This document shows, piece after piece, positions 46,401 to 59,542 of a stretch of DNA of 64,000 nt (its first letter is position 1; each line of letters starts with the position of its first letter). The position numbers and the translations under genes are program-made. Under the pieces are notes generated by a model that saw only the letters and a list, made by a program, of their open reading frames with translations, had not been told where the DNA came from and searched no databases. The DNA is taken from positions 500,501 through 564,500 of the forward strand of contig JAVGVS010000160.1 of the NCBI GenBank assembly GCA_032718565.1. Direction: 5' to 3'. This DNA is from Distichodus sexfasciatus. Taxonomy: Eukaryota > Chordata > Actinopteri > Characiformes > Distichodontidae.

Positions 46401-49400
46401 CAGATGAGTGAGTCTAGATCTGAAAAGCAGTGTTTTATAGAGCAGGCTGCATTACCTGAGCTTTTGCGTAGTCGTATTTGTTGGGATTTTCAGCCATGTA
46501 TTTCCTGAAGGTGTTCCTCGTGTCTTTTTCTGCTGCCACGGCGTACGGTGTCTGACCTCTCTTGTCCCTGTACTCAAAAAAAATAGAGATGGACACTAAT
46601 GGTGTGACAGTATGCTGAATTACAGAAGATCAGCCGCTCGCAGACACGTAAAGTTAAAACTTTCCTCCTTCCGCCCAGAGGGAGGGCGATACGACCTCAA
46701 ATCAATATCACGATTCAAGCAACATTTTACAGCAATTACTGTTAAAGAACAATTATTTTGTTTTGGGGTTTTTTGTTTGTTTTTTGCCCTGATAGTTCAC
46801 TAACAATGTCTGTACTTTAAAAAAAGCTAATAACCATTAAACGAATAACTGAGGCTATGTCAATTAGAGGCTCTGAGTGTTGGTTTTGATTAATTTCCCA
46901 TTAACTGACCAGCCCTTGGGGTGGGTGATATATTGAATATACTTATTGTATCGTGGATTGTTCCATGCACATTAGGGTTGTGACTCCGGTACGTGGACAA
47001 ACGTGACCCTCTACAACCAGTCGCTTGTCGCAACGGAGGTTTCCGAGAAAAACAAGCATTTATGTTGCGTGGGGTAAAATATTGGATTTTCAGTTTTTAG
47101 TGTTCTGAAACAGTGGAAGGTCTATAGTGTACTGTTGTGAATAAATTTGGCTGAAAGACTTATCTTTTCCATCCTAAAAACATGACTTTCTTGAGGTGAG
47201 GAATTCAATTCCAGCAGAATGTTAGAAGTTTCTGTTTTGACCGCTCTACTTCAATATTTACGGTAAATCCACTCGTTGACTAGCGTGAAGATATTTCTCC
47301 TGAATCCATCTCCGTCTCCCGAGTTCAGTTAACCTAACGCAGGTAGGCTATCCGTGTGGCTGTGAATGCAGCGTAGGCTACCGTAAATACAAACGTAGCC
47401 GCGACCGCACCAAGCGTCTGTGAGTGCTACGGCGATAGTCAACTTCAAAGGCAGATTTCTCCGTTTCTCACTTGGCGTGACAGGAGAAACCCGACTCCTT
47501 TGAATGTTGATATCTCATATGTCGTCCGATTCATTCGATATAGGTATCGTTTTGAAGCTTGATTTATGCCCTTTCATGAAAACATCATAACTCAATTTTG
47601 AACATTTGCGACAAGTGACTGGTTTTGCCGTGGAGGGTCAGAAATGCTAAGCACCACCCCAGTCCGACAGCTGATTCTCAGATGCACCATCATTTTCATC
47701 TTCATTTTCACCGGAGAAAAACAGACAGACGTGTGCCTTCTTCTAAGCACCTAACATTGCACCAGGAGAGTGTTCTCAACTTATCCGAGCCTGTCATTCT
47801 ACTGTTTTAGAGCAGACTAGTTGCAGGGTATGTTTTTTTTTTTGTTTTTTTTACGTCCTTTGCTCTAGCGCCGTCTTTTCACTCCTTGTCTCTTGTTCCA
47901 TTCACCAAAATAAATTTGGACTCGATTTTCACTATTACTTTGTCTTGAGCGTGTGATTTTGCGTGCCTGTAAGAAGGGGCGTCACCAGCTCATTTTACCA
48001 CTGTACATTACCGCTGTAATTGTACAGTTGGTTAGCTTCTGTATTTCATTAACATGCATGCATCTGGAAATTAAATGATCATTTAGCCAATCAACTATAG
48101 TCTGTAATCTACTATAACATCCTTTATATACTGTATACAAATTTTACATTTAAATTTAAATTTTCTCTTTAAATTTACATCTGGTCTGGACTAAGGCCAG
48201 TGTGTCTTTAAAGGCTGGAAACACCTTGCCTGTTAGTTAGCTTGTTGCGTGATTTGTTCTGGAAGCGGAGGAAAGCAAGTGTGCAGAGGGAGAGAGAGAG
48301 AGAATTAAATATCCACGCGATTTCAGAGACATTAATTGGAAATGGGAACGAACGACTTGGTTCCGCAGAAAAACAGCACTGGTTCTGTTATTCTGGCCGG
48401 AAAACAGAAGTAAATGCGTAAACACGGATAAAATTACATTCTTCGCGATGTAAACGTGCTGCGAGTGTTTTCTCGCGACTTGATGCCCGCGCTCGTGATC
48501 TTACTCACAAAACTCCAGTTCAGTCAAGTCTTCCCCTTTATTTTAGCTGATAAATAACAACCAGCGTTCTACTCGCAATACAGCTGTTTACTTGATATTA
48601 TTCCAGTCGCACGTCCATCGCATTATTATGACGTGGCCCCCGAGTCGTGGCGCATGGGATTATGGGAAATGTAGTTCTCTCCCAGAGATATTGTGTATCG
48701 CGTTCTAGCTTAAAACTAGCGCGATATTATTAGCCCTAACCAGCCCTGGGTCATAATACACACACTCAGGTAGCAGTTGCTACACAGTGCATCCGTTAGA
48801 CGTTCTAAAACGGTTGAGCAGTGTTTGAAAACGGTGATGTACCTGCAGGCCGGGTCACTCCCTGCATCCAGCAGCACTCTCACTGCCTCTCTCTGTCCGG
48901 CTGCGGAGGCCACGTGCAGCAGCGTGAACCCGGCTGGATCCACGGCTGCGTTGAGGAGTCGGAGGGGATTGGTCACATCTCCCTGAGGATTCGGAGCTCC
49001 CGCTGTGTCTGAACTCTGCAGAAGCGTGTGTAACATGGGAACATCTCCCGTTTTACAGGCCGTGTAGAGAGCGTCTCTCAGACTGAACTCCCACTGTTCA
49101 CACTCCTCATCTGAGAAGACAGGAGAAAAGTTCAAACACACACCCAAATTAGTACCAACATGCCATGTGACAGTGCTGAGCTGCACCTTTCACAGAGTCA
49201 TGCTTCCCGCTGGCGAGTTTTCTCTTGTCCGTTTTATTCTCAGATCTCTCCCGAGTACCCACAGGTTCCGCATCATCTACATCCGCCACGTCTGCCTCTT
49301 CCTCTGGCTCTCTGCTGTCAGAGTCTAAACACACGAACACACACGAACAAGGGCACTTTGTAAACTCTGACTGCTCTCTGTTGCTTGTAAAGTGCACAAC

Positions 49401-52400
49401 CCCAAAGTACTATTCGAACAGGATTAGTTTTACATGAGGATGTGGGGTTTAAGTAAATATTACCAGTGCTTCTCAGTGAGTTTAGTCCCGTCCAAATGCA
49501 CTATGTCTGTAATCATTAAGTACAAGATCCACTGTAAACGCGCATGTAAACATTCCGTCATCCTGTAGGTTCTCACGGTTTTTCAAGCATGGAGGCGCTT
49601 GAGGAAACCCCGGGCAGTCGGAATCTGTGCAAAACACAGGGTTTCTCTGCGTACAGAGAACGTGAAGAAAAAGAAGGCCAAAAGCACAAGCGGGAAGCAC
49701 AAAATTTCTAAGTGCTTTAGGCAAGTGTCTAACTGCTTTACGTAACACTTACGCAAGCAACGTAGCACACACGTGGCGACAAGGTGGTGACGTTGGTGCG
49801 TAAATCGGGTTACACCTCCCACTTCTGGGTATTTAACTGAGCGTTCTTATCCCGTCCGAATCGGCCGTTAATATTAATGACCTCCTATGTTAAAATAACA
49901 TTATTCCACATTCTCAAGTAAAACTAATCCTGTCCAAATAGTGGTGCCGTTTTACAGAGGCCTTCAGATTTGAGATGCTGCATATCACAAAGTGTACCGA
50001 TGTGACACAAAACTTGATCTTTGGTCTGGGTTGAAATGTACAGTTTGAACGGAAGTGTATTTAAGATGCAGTCTAAATATGATCATAGTTTGGCTGGAAC
50101 AAAACATCCAGAATGAAAACGAAAAGGAATTCTAGGCCTCATTCACCAACCGTTCTGGAGAAAAGCATTTGTTCTTAAAACCCACTTTATACAGTTTTCA
50201 CCAACATTCTGACCGATGTTTTCTCTTTTTTTTTAATGTATACGTAAGTAAGAACAGATTCTTCAAATGCTGAAGAGCAAATGTTATTGCATGAATATTT
50301 GTAACCAGTTTTGGGAAGGTTACTTTTTAAATGTATTACACTACAGAATACATGCCTAAATTGTAATTTGTAACATATTCCGTTAAATTACTAATTGTGA
50401 GTAATGTATTCTGAATACTTTGGATTACTTCCACACTGTCTTGCTTTTTACAACAGTATGAATGTTCCTCATATCCTTCATATTCCTCTTTATTCTTTTA
50501 ATGTGAAGTGTTGCTTGAAATTTCCAAGACAGAAATGTGTTTCTGCCCGGGCTCTGTCGTACTTGCTCCAGCTCTGACTCCTCTATTGTGTGACTGCGGC
50601 AACTTGCGTTAAATGGACGGTTACTTTAGAATCTTTGGTTGCGTGTTCTGAAAGGCTTTCGGTTATTCATGCGAAAGAGGATAAACATGTAAAACAGAAA
50701 CGATTGTTTTTTAAAATGTAATTGTATTCCAGTTACCGTGTATTTAAACTGTAACAGAATACAGTTCCGTAGTTTGTAATCTGCCATAATTTGTAATCTG
50801 AATACATAACGTCGGTACATATATTCCGTTACTCCTCAACACTAACATTAGCATGTTGTATTTTTTGTTAACATTTGAAAGTCTTAAAACTTAATAATTA
50901 ACTAAGAAGATATTGGTGAATGAGGTTTATTGAACTGGGTGAACAGAGACACTCGACCTTCTCTCTTCTCTGTCTTTCTCTCTTTCCTTTTCCTCCGTTT
51001 CTTCTTGCCAGGTTTGCACTCGTGTTCTCTCAGGTCCATCAGATCAAATGTGACCTCCACCATCTCCAGCTGGTTCGAGCCTTCATCCGCTGAACCGCTG
51101 TCCTTCTCGACTTCCTCCAACGGTGAGGTCACTAGGACAGAGACACGGCTTACAGCAGCTTGACCACAGCAGAGAGAAATCTGAAATGAAATCAGCCCAC
51201 ACAACACAAACTCACCGGCCGTGCTGGGGTTGGAGTCGGGGTTGGGACACTTTTTCTGCCACACTTTTTTAGGTGGACTAAGGATATCAGAAATCTCTGT
51301 GCTGGTATCTATCAAAGCAAAAGTGGGGTTTGTTGATTAGTGATGTGCTCAACAAATCAATGATCTACAATCATGGCCAAATTAGAGCATTTCTATCCTC
51401 AGGCCATCAGGCTTCTTAACCAGGACGTGCCACTTTTTATCTGATCTTCATAACACAGACTGACTGACCATCCTGCCAGTTGACTTGTATATGTTGGGTT
51501 ATTACAACAATAAGGCACATTGTACAGTTACTGTGTAAGTCTCCATTTAGGAAAATATTTTTAGGGTTTCAAGCACAAAGTGCTATGGCAACCTCTATTA
51601 TTGTTTTTTTCTTTATTATTATTATTATTATTATTATTTCCCCACAAATTGGGATTGTACAGCTTCAAGTCGCAGAAAACTGAAATTTGGTGTGTAAGTA
51701 GGAATGGTGTGCATCTCTCCATAGGACGAAAAGCATAGTGATCGGCGTATAATTGGGCCTACAGCGAGGAAAAACCTCTAACTCTCGAAGCATGTGGTCT
51801 AGAGTAAAAATTCCTGCTTTAGCCGATTCGTTGACTTACAACAACTTACGCCAAACAACTTTCTAATTGACACTATGGACTTCCCATTTGAGATTTTGAA
51901 CTAATTTGTATAATATAACTTTTCTGAACTCCTAGGCTAATTAGTTGATTAACATGAAGCTTTTTTGCGATTTCAAAAAGGGGCGGCTAAAACAAGCGAA
52001 TTAACTACAGTGGGACGTGGCTTATTTTGCTTAAACAGCTGTATCTTTGGACTGCTTTGACCCAGTTAGCGTCAATAGCAGCAGTTGAACAATGGGGGGG
52101 CGCTATAAATGCTAAATGCTTATATCAAGAACCTTAATTCCAATTTTGTTGAAATTTGGTTCAAACAATCAAAACTAGGATATGGAAGAGGAAAATATAC
52201 TAGGTTGCTATTTGAGCAATGGGGGCGCTAAAAACGTTAGATCAATTTATGCAATGTAATAATAGAGCTTTTTTACTTCTTTTTTTTTTTGGCAAATTTT
52301 GACTTCTGACTAACTGACTTTCTTCGACACTTACTGCATCAGCTGCTTTTTGCAACTTTGCCTATATATTTTTTAAATACTGCTTCTGTTTTAATGTGCA

Positions 52401-54580
52401 CCAGTTTTAGGAATGATTATGGCACATTTCACTACATGTTGTTTTTGTATAACTACGTATGTGACAGAATCTTGACCCTAGAAACACATCCCTGGAATCG
52501 TACCGTAAACGTGAACGGTAGCCAGGGTCTCATGAACACGATTTACTTCACTAAGAGTGGCTCTTCGAGTGGCGAAGGGAAGTGAACGGATTCTTGCATC
52601 ATTCTTCTCTAGCGGGGCCCCGCGTCCACCAAAGAACACGCTTCTGTTGTATTTGGGGGTCCGCAGAAAAATCGCAGATGCCTCCTTCAGATGCTCTGCC
52701 CAGTTTTTCAGAATCTCTTGAATATCCTGGCGACACAAAAACAGGCTTTAAAATCAAGCACACTGGATTTACCACTCAGTATTTTTCCCTGAAGTGTTAC
52801 CTTGACCAGCGCAGCCTCGTTGTAACGCCGCAGGGCAGCGCCGGCAGATTTGGGGGTATGGCTGCGGTTCTGCCCGTCACGGATTCCCTGCGCCGTTCCT
52901 CGCTTTGCCCGCACCGTGTACCGATGAAACGTCTTATGGTGCATGATTTCTTTCCTGTATCAACATAAAGGACAACCAGGCAGGCTTTTGAATACGAGTG
53001 TTATGACAATTAACTCTAACGTGTCCCTGAGTAACCCCACATTAATCTTCTGACCCCCGAAAAACGGCTCCCGCAAAGTGTCCACCACCGGTCATCAGAA
53101 TGACCCACACAGTGTCGCAGGAGAGTTGTAGCAGCAAATCGAGCAAACTCACGTCAACGTCGGCCTGAGGGCAGATCAGACATTTAGTACAAACAATTTT
53201 TACTTTCAGATTTTTTTAAATAAACATGCACAACGCAAAATCCTAAAGCAACTTCTATTTAGTTACAGTAAAAGTCCTGAAGCAACTTGGGTTTAAGGGT
53301 CTTGCTCAGGGACCCAAAGGTTCAGGATATCCACTGTTAAAGAATATTCCCCCACAATCACATCCTCAATCCTACTTCCATAGATTTCTTGCCTTTTAAA
53401 CCATTACAACTATTTCATGATTAATTACACAATCTGTGAATATGAATCAAGTTTTTCCACTTACTCTCCTGCCTTGTAGCACACAGCGGTACAACGACAC
53501 AAACCGGCCCTGAGAGTTCTGTAGCACCACTCGACTGGACACACGCCCCAAACCAGACCCTACAATTGTGGGCTCATCAGCAGAGTCCGACTCATCATCC
53601 GTGTCCGAGCCTGAGATACTGGAGACATCACCTGTTTAACAAGCACACACAGCCACACAGACATTCTCTGCTGCATTAAAATAGGTAAAACATATTCAAA
53701 AATAAACAACTATTAGTTAGCCGTGAAACACCATAAAATCATCATTGAGGTGATAATTGAAAACATTGCACAATTTTAGATTAAAACATTAAAATTAAAC
53801 CCCTTGTTTTCTAGCATTGTCAGCTGCACTTTTGAGAAAAGAACTAAGGAAAAAGAGGATTAAAAACAGAATGTTAGAGCCTTCACAGAAGCCCATAACA
53901 CACATCTGCTGTGGAACTGACTGATTATAAACTTCTAAGGGATCAAACTGAAAGGAAAGATGACTCAAATACCTGCACCTGTCTTCTTTTCAAATTCCTC
54001 CACCGTGAGAGGGGCTCGTCCTGCCAGACGCTGTCTCAAATTAAAGCGATGCCAGTCCAATTTGTAGTGCTCCATCTGAACACACACATTTTATGTTAAA
54101 TAATTCATGACCTGAGACTAAAATCTGCTTTAAGGATTTAAACAGTTTTTCTGCTCTGTGCAACACTATCCCTAGTGAGTAAGTTCACAAAAAGATGTTG
54201 GAAAGGGGTGATTGTGGCAGTTACCTGCTCCTCACGACTCTGAAACACACACTGACAGGCTGAACAGAGCATCTTGTCTGGAACTTCTCCCACCAATGCA
54301 GCTGTCCGTTTCCTCTCATGCTGGACCACTATAATCACATATTTTGTCAAAATTTTAACCTGTTAAATACTTCAATAAAACACATTAGGGTAAAAAATAG
54401 AGTGTAAAGACAATTTTTAACAAAAGTACTGCTACACACACCCTCCTGGCCAGCAGAAGCTGTGCTGGGTTGGAGCAAGTCCTGAGGGTTTAGCACATTT
54501 GAAACCTCTCGGAGTCCGGCAGTGAGTTTCAAGTCGGAGGCAAAGTCGAATATTGAGCGCTGTTCTGCAGCAGCCATCAT
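43433..54580 (-). CDS. ankzf1: ANKZF1 (Vms1 homologue), peptidyl-tRNA endonuclease of ribosome quality control, 15 coding exons
   Basis: Minus-strand exons: 54580-54442, 54328-54225, 54075-53979, 53631-53465, 53164-53055, 52954-52801, 52726-52504, 51308-51216, 51131-50958, 49324-49187, 49110-48843, 46567-46456, 46366-46199, 44994-44924 and 43589-43433. They give 724 residues, about the human length. The family releases stalled nascent chains from 60S subunits by cutting the tRNA CCA end. Domains in order: C2H2 finger (C68, C71, H84, H90); VLRF1 release domain with catalytic-type Gln228 in KRGTAQG and FFGGRGAPL; Lys/Arg-rich linker; ankyrin repeats (FTLLHVASAAGQREAVRVLL); Lys/Glu-rich helix; VCP-binding motif region (RALAAERRLAQQ); C-terminal zinc-binding CWQCGG...FCSTRC. 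The start is the first ATG after an acceptor; a second ATG follows directly. Convergent with glb1l. Confidence 0.95.
45178..45310 (+). mobile_element. DANA/Mermaid-like SINE, family B, copy 3 (truncated)
   Basis: Only the tRNA-like head (GTGGCGCAGTGGTTAGCGCT, GGTTCGATCCCC) and part of the body survive. In the last intron of ankzf1. Confidence 0.8.
47008..47637. mobile_element. MITE family D, copy 2
   Basis: Inverted ends: CCCTCTACAACCAGTCGCTT on the left, complement of TGACTGGTTTTGCCGTGGAG on the right. The interior matches 23919-24535. No transposase. In an ankzf1 intron. Confidence 0.7.
50306..50844. mobile_element. hAT-like MITE family F, copy 1
   Basis: Left end TTTTGGGAAGGTTACTTTTT and right end CCGTTACTCCTCAACACT are inverted. 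The interior has TGTAATTTGTAACATATTCC and related words. Related to 57715-58516. In an ankzf1 intron. Confidence 0.6.
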
Positions 54581-54599
54581 TAAAGACGAAGTCTGTTGC

Positions 54600-56343
54600 A
54601 TATGAAAAAGAAAGACTGAGTGAAGGAGTCAGGGATGATGGAACATGGAAGACTACAAACCCATCAACAAACCAATGGTCTGAATATTATGTGATATCAC
54701 ACTTGGGTGAAGGCAAATCTGAAGCTGAGCTGTGTGGGAACTAAAAGCCCTGTTTTTGGGCTAGTTCATCTGTAGATGGTTCAGAAGTGTTTAAAACCAG
54801 GTCAGACCATAAGTGTGGTGACGGAAAACATATTCACACAAAGAATAAGAAAGTAAAACATTTCCTCCCGCGTCCCATGTCACACAAACAGTTCTGTTCA
54901 TTCACATAATTCAACTTGTCTGTATTCCCAGTCATCATCTTATTTGGGGTGACAGCAAGACTGACGCTGACCAACTACTTATCTGATCTGCTCTGACTCC
55001 TATAGCTTAAAGTTTATGGGTACATCTCAAATGAATAAATAAAACAAGAATTTAACATGGTGGTTGTTATCTAAAAGCTGGACAAGCAGAGCTGGAACGT
55101 GAACATATGGCATCAGCATCAGACTGGGCGATATGACCTCAAATTGAACAACGAACAATTATTTTGTTTTCGTTTGTTTTTTTATCCTCATATTTCACTG
55201 ATAAGGTTTGTACTGCACATTTCCTCAAATATTAACGCTGGCATATTTTTACTAATGAACGAGTGCATTGTCTGTGTGATTTTTAATATGATTTAATATG
55301 AAAAAACTGATGTGGCTGCACACTGTATGGAGTGTAGTCGCATGACAGCATAAATGTGGTTGGTTTTAAGGGGACAGTACATGTGCACACCCTGGAAATG
55401 GTAATTATAGGTTAAAAGGGCAAAACTGCATGGATTTGAGGTTCGATTTTCGATTAATTGCCCAACCCTGACTGACCACATGAAAAACAACAAAACTCGT
55501 TGAACCTGCGTGTCTCTTTACTGCTTTTTTTTGCAGGTGGGTAATGAAAATTAGCAATGAATGTCAAGGACAAGCCCTTTCAAGAGTGTTCTTCTCACAA
55601 TTAAACTCCAGTGCAAATTGGGTCTGGTTATTGGTTCATTAGATTAAATCAAAAAGGTGGGGGTAGAGAGATCCTGACTGGTCGAGTTGCTGAAGCCAGA
55701 TCTTCTTGATGTCTTCTTGATGTCTTCTTGATGTCTTCAGTCTCACATGTCACCCCAGTAAAGTGCCTCATGTACACAGCTGGGCTTGTCAGCACTGAAA
55801 GGGAAGTTGTTGAAGCTCTTTGGGTAGAGTCAGAAGAAGATAAAGAACAGCCCAAATGATGTAAAGCGGTCTGGTGTAGAGGGTGGACTGGGTAAACGAC
55901 ATTAGTGACTTTCAGGTGATTTAACGCTCCAGCTGCTCAACAGTGAGGGAAACCGCAGCGTCGCGTCATTACAAGACGAGCTAAGGCGACACTCGCGTTT
56001 CATGCCCAAAACAACACGCAAAGCACACCCTATTCAACACCACAACGCGCGAATTACACACAAAACATTAACATTCACATTCACAGGCCAAACACTCACA
56101 GCTGGACTGAAAAGCCGCTACACGTGTTCCTGCTAGAACTCGTCTAGCTCTTCCACCGCTTCTTCATCTTCCTCTTCTAGCGAGGTACAATCCAGCCGCG
56201 TGTCGCGTTACCGCCATCTAACGGCACTCACAACGGATCATCAAATATCTCCAGCAACAACCTGCAGACACTTCAAGCACAAAATGAGGAGTTCACTTGA
56301 GGTTTATGCACTTGGTGTAAGGGGGGGTTGCATGCAAATTTAC
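54600..56343. other. Upstream region of ankzf1
   Basis: No protein gene seen. 55110-55475 resembles a MITE (GGCGATATGACCTCAAA near the left, TTCGATTAATTGCCCAACCC at the right; related words at 46684-46710). 55690-55735 has three tandem copies of GATGTCTTCTT. 55950-56220 has more CG than its flanks and may hold the ankzf1 promoter and 5' untranslated exon. Confidence 0.4.
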
Positions 56344-56506
56344 AAAATAAATATTCGCTGACATTGTAAAGTCATGAATTTGCGAGAAACAAAATCCGTC
56401 GTATTCTAGTAAAATTACAAGATTAAAGTAGTAAATTTACTAGGAAAAAAACAGATTTTGTTTCTCGCAAATTCATGACTTTACAATGTCAGCGAATATT
56501 TATTTT
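56344..56506. repeat. Perfect 53-bp inverted repeat (hairpin)
   Basis: 56344-56396 is the exact reverse complement of 56454-56506, with a 57-bp AT-rich loop. A diverged relative of the arm (ACATTGTAACGTCA, ACATTGTAGTTATA) appears at 36300-36430. Confidence 0.9.
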
Positions 56507-56886
56507 GAAAATCTGCAATTTTTAATCCACTCTGTAAAAGAATTACCCCCATGTCCTGTTTAATACCGAGTTTCAGTATCCATCCCTAATACTGGCATCA
56601 TGATTGTTTAATAAGTTTGAAAGACACTGTTTCATCTTGTCACAGTATCACTGTTACAATATATTTCTACTCAAATTCTCCAGAGTACAGTACTTAAGCA
56701 GGAAAGAACAAAAATGTAATCATTTGGATTAAATTCTTTATTTCCAAGTTGCTCTTTTTCAACCAGATTTGACAGTCACATTTGGATTTGAGGTTCCTTC
56801 AGTCATTTGACTTTCCTTTGCGTGCAAGTCGGGGCTGAGGTCTGGGAGACAGATTGAGGAAGGTGATTTAGGCAGGAATGTCAAAC

Positions 56887-58514
56887 TCATTTTCTGAAGG
56901 CTCTGTAGAGGTCTGTGATCCCGCTTTGACGTGCTTGATTTACCCTGTAAAATATCAAAGTAATTGTTATTTTAAGAAACTAAAACACCTTTTTCTGTTT
57001 GTATGAGCATTTTCTATAGCCTTCTTCAGTTGGGCAGTTAATGGCATAACGGTAGGGTGTTCGCCCAGTGATTAGAAGATCTCAGGTTCGAATACAGGGC
57101 CGGTAAAGATACCACTGAGGTACTCATGAGCAAGGTACCGTCCCCAAGCACTGCTCCCCGGGCACTTGTTGGCTGCCCACTGCTCCTTCACAGATGGGTT
57201 AAATTCAGAGGTCACACTTTGTTGTGATGTGCTGTGCTGTGGTATGTTCATAATGACAAATAATCACTCACTGTCACTTCAGTTGCTCACACTGCAGTTT
57301 CAGATCATTCTCCTCTTCTAACAGTGCCTTCTCCTCTTTCTGCAGGCCACGCAAAAGCATTTCCCTAGGCTTTGTGCTCCTGTAATCCAAAATAAGTGAT
57401 TCATGTCTGTTCCACAGTCATATGCAGTAATATTTTTGGATGACATGGCAAATATGTTGTCTTGTGTCTGAACTTTCAACAATGTAGACTTGTGAGTCAC
57501 ACTAATAGACAGATGACTGTAGTGTAAACAGATAAACACAGGATATGTTGTCGTCTCAGACCTTGAAGTGGCGGCCAATTGGCCTCTTTGCTGGGACAGC
57601 TTTTCTTTTTTCTGTCTTACAGTGTCCAGTTCCTTCAGCAGGTCACACAGGCCTTCATCCATGTTCACCAACAGCAGCATCCTGCGATCCATCTCTGCCC
57701 GTCTGACACACACATAGTGTTAGGAAAGCTACTTTGGAAATGTAATGTGTTACCCTATCTAAAATGTAATAGTAGTGTAACTATTTCAATTACTTTAACA
57801 AAGTAATGTAACTAATTACATTTGATTACTTTTGGATTACTTTTCTACATTTTGAATGAATTTTCTCAACTGTCATTCATTTTCAGTTTTTGAAACCCGG
57901 TTAACCTTACAGCATTACTCAACAATGACTGCTGTCAAACTCCCTCAACACAGCCACAGCCGTGTCGGACTTCAACACCTCAACACCGCTTTACTGTGAG
58001 ATCATGCTGATCTATGAATACCTATGCCTGCTAAATCAAATATTTGGCATTCAACATTTGGTGAACATTGAATAAGCAGTTGTCTATTCGTGTGGGATTG
58101 ATTGTGCATATAGCGTCTGCTCACTAGAGCTAATTTTTATTTCCTGCAGGAATTTTTAGGCCTACATTGTAGTTCCTATCTGGCATTGCAGGCCTTCTCG
58201 CAACTGCAGCTCAGACCGCTTGTAGGCTGTAGATCCAGCAGCAAGTGGGTGTTGCAAATTCAAACATGACAAAAGTATCTCTATAGTATCAGACTTTCAT
58301 CTGTAAATGGAGGATGTTGTGCACAAGAAAAAATGGCAAAACAATATTATTAAACATATAGTCAGTGTTTCTGCAGAAGATATTGCGATGTAACTGAAAT
58401 TGTAACCCTGAATATTTCCTGAAAGTAACTGTAATTTAATGACACATTTTTTCAAAGTAATGTAACTGATTACTGTGATAATTTTGTTACATGTAACTCG
58501 TTACTCCCCAACAC

Positions 58515-58553
<39 letters not shown>

Positions 58554-58988
58554 CATAACAGTAATAAATGCATGCACTTAAAGCACAACAGTTCTAAGTT
58601 TAGGGGAGAGTGTTTCTGTAAATAGGACATGGAAGATCTGGATAAGAGAAGATCTGATGAATGCTGTAGCTGTAGAAATAGATTTACAGTGCACAGATGC
58701 CTCTCTCCACCTCCTCCCGTTCCTCCTTTGCTTTCTGTAGTTCGGCGTTTGCCTGCTTTAACAGTTTGTCCAAATCCTGATATAAACAAATCAAACACTC
58801 AGTAACAATTACATTAGACAGTAAATTCTTACACATTTAGGTCGTGTTGAGCAGATAAGGAAATGCCGCTTCAAGACACTCTTAAATGAGTGAGCAATAA
58901 GGTAATCATAAAACACACAGAAAATCAGCGAAAATTTTACCTGGGTGTCCTTTTCACCAGGAGAGAAAACGCCCAGCATGTTTTTCAT
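56887..58988 (-). CDS. Small coiled-coil protein, five exons, family not recognised
   Basis: Minus-strand exons 58988-58941, 58776-58688, 57702-57562, 57379-57278 and 56944-56887 join in phase through GT-AG introns to 145 residues. After a short N-terminus (MKNMLGVFSPGEK) most of the chain is Lys/Glu/Leu-rich with heptad spacing (LLKQANAELQKAKEEREEVE, LLKELDTVRQKKEKLSQQRG, LLEEENDLKLQCEQLK), so a long alpha-helical coiled coil is likely. There is no catalytic motif, membrane segment or obvious nuclear signal. Size and shape resemble small structural subunits of meiotic or kinetochore complexes, but I cannot assign one. The donor of exon 4 lies at the edge of a SINE. In a second frame the last exon stays open to 56759. 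Confidence 0.6.
57031..57281 (+). mobile_element. tRNA-derived SINE, family A, copy 7
   Basis: Complete body from TGGGCAGTTAATGGCATAAC to GACAAATAATCACTCACTGT. Its 3' end touches the 3' edge of exon 4 of the coiled-coil gene on the other strand. Confidence 0.85.
57715..58516. mobile_element. hAT-like MITE family F, copy 2
   Basis: Left TAGTGTTAGGAAAGCTACTT and right AACTCGTTACTCCCCAACAC are inverted. It lies within the intron between exons 2 and 3 of the coiled-coil gene and abuts a (CA)n run at 58518-58551. Confidence 0.65.
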
Positions 58989-59483
58989 GACCACTTTTTA
59001 GTATTTTTTAAATCAAACAATGAAATACTTTCCCCCCTCTTCGGACAACAGGTGCTTAAATGAGTTAAACCACAGTTCAATAGTCGCTTCCCTCAGACGA
59101 AGAGTGAAAAGATTCTACCGGCAGAGTGGAGCGCCGTGTTTTTAAAGACACATGAGGCCGATGTTAAGAGTCGTAAAGGAGTCGATTCCTCTAGTCCAGC
59201 TGAATCACAAGTCAACCACAGACTGCACACCTAGTGATGTAGCAGCCTTCCGCTGACTTTACTAAATAAACTGGGAGTTTATAATCAATGCTCAAGTGAA
59301 CTTAAGACAGATAGAAGACTGATAAAGTCGTGTGGTGATATCGTTCTAACGTTTGACTTAAACGACGTGTCCTAAAGATGAAGAATGCGTGTAATTATAA
59401 ATAGTGCTTACATTTGGCATATCAAACCAGCCAAGGTCCCTTATCACTCAGACTATCAGTACAGCATAATTTGCTTCTTTACC

Positions 59484-59542
<59 letters not shown>

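Noticed and set aside
3438..57281. tRNA genes at the seven family A SINE heads
   Set aside because: The tRNA-like heads lack a full cloverleaf and are each followed by the same SINE body.
57276..57315. Reading the coiled-coil gene as ending at the TGA at 57276-57274
   Set aside because: Possible, but an in-phase GT donor and a good acceptor at 56944 give a longer chain; kept as an alternative only.
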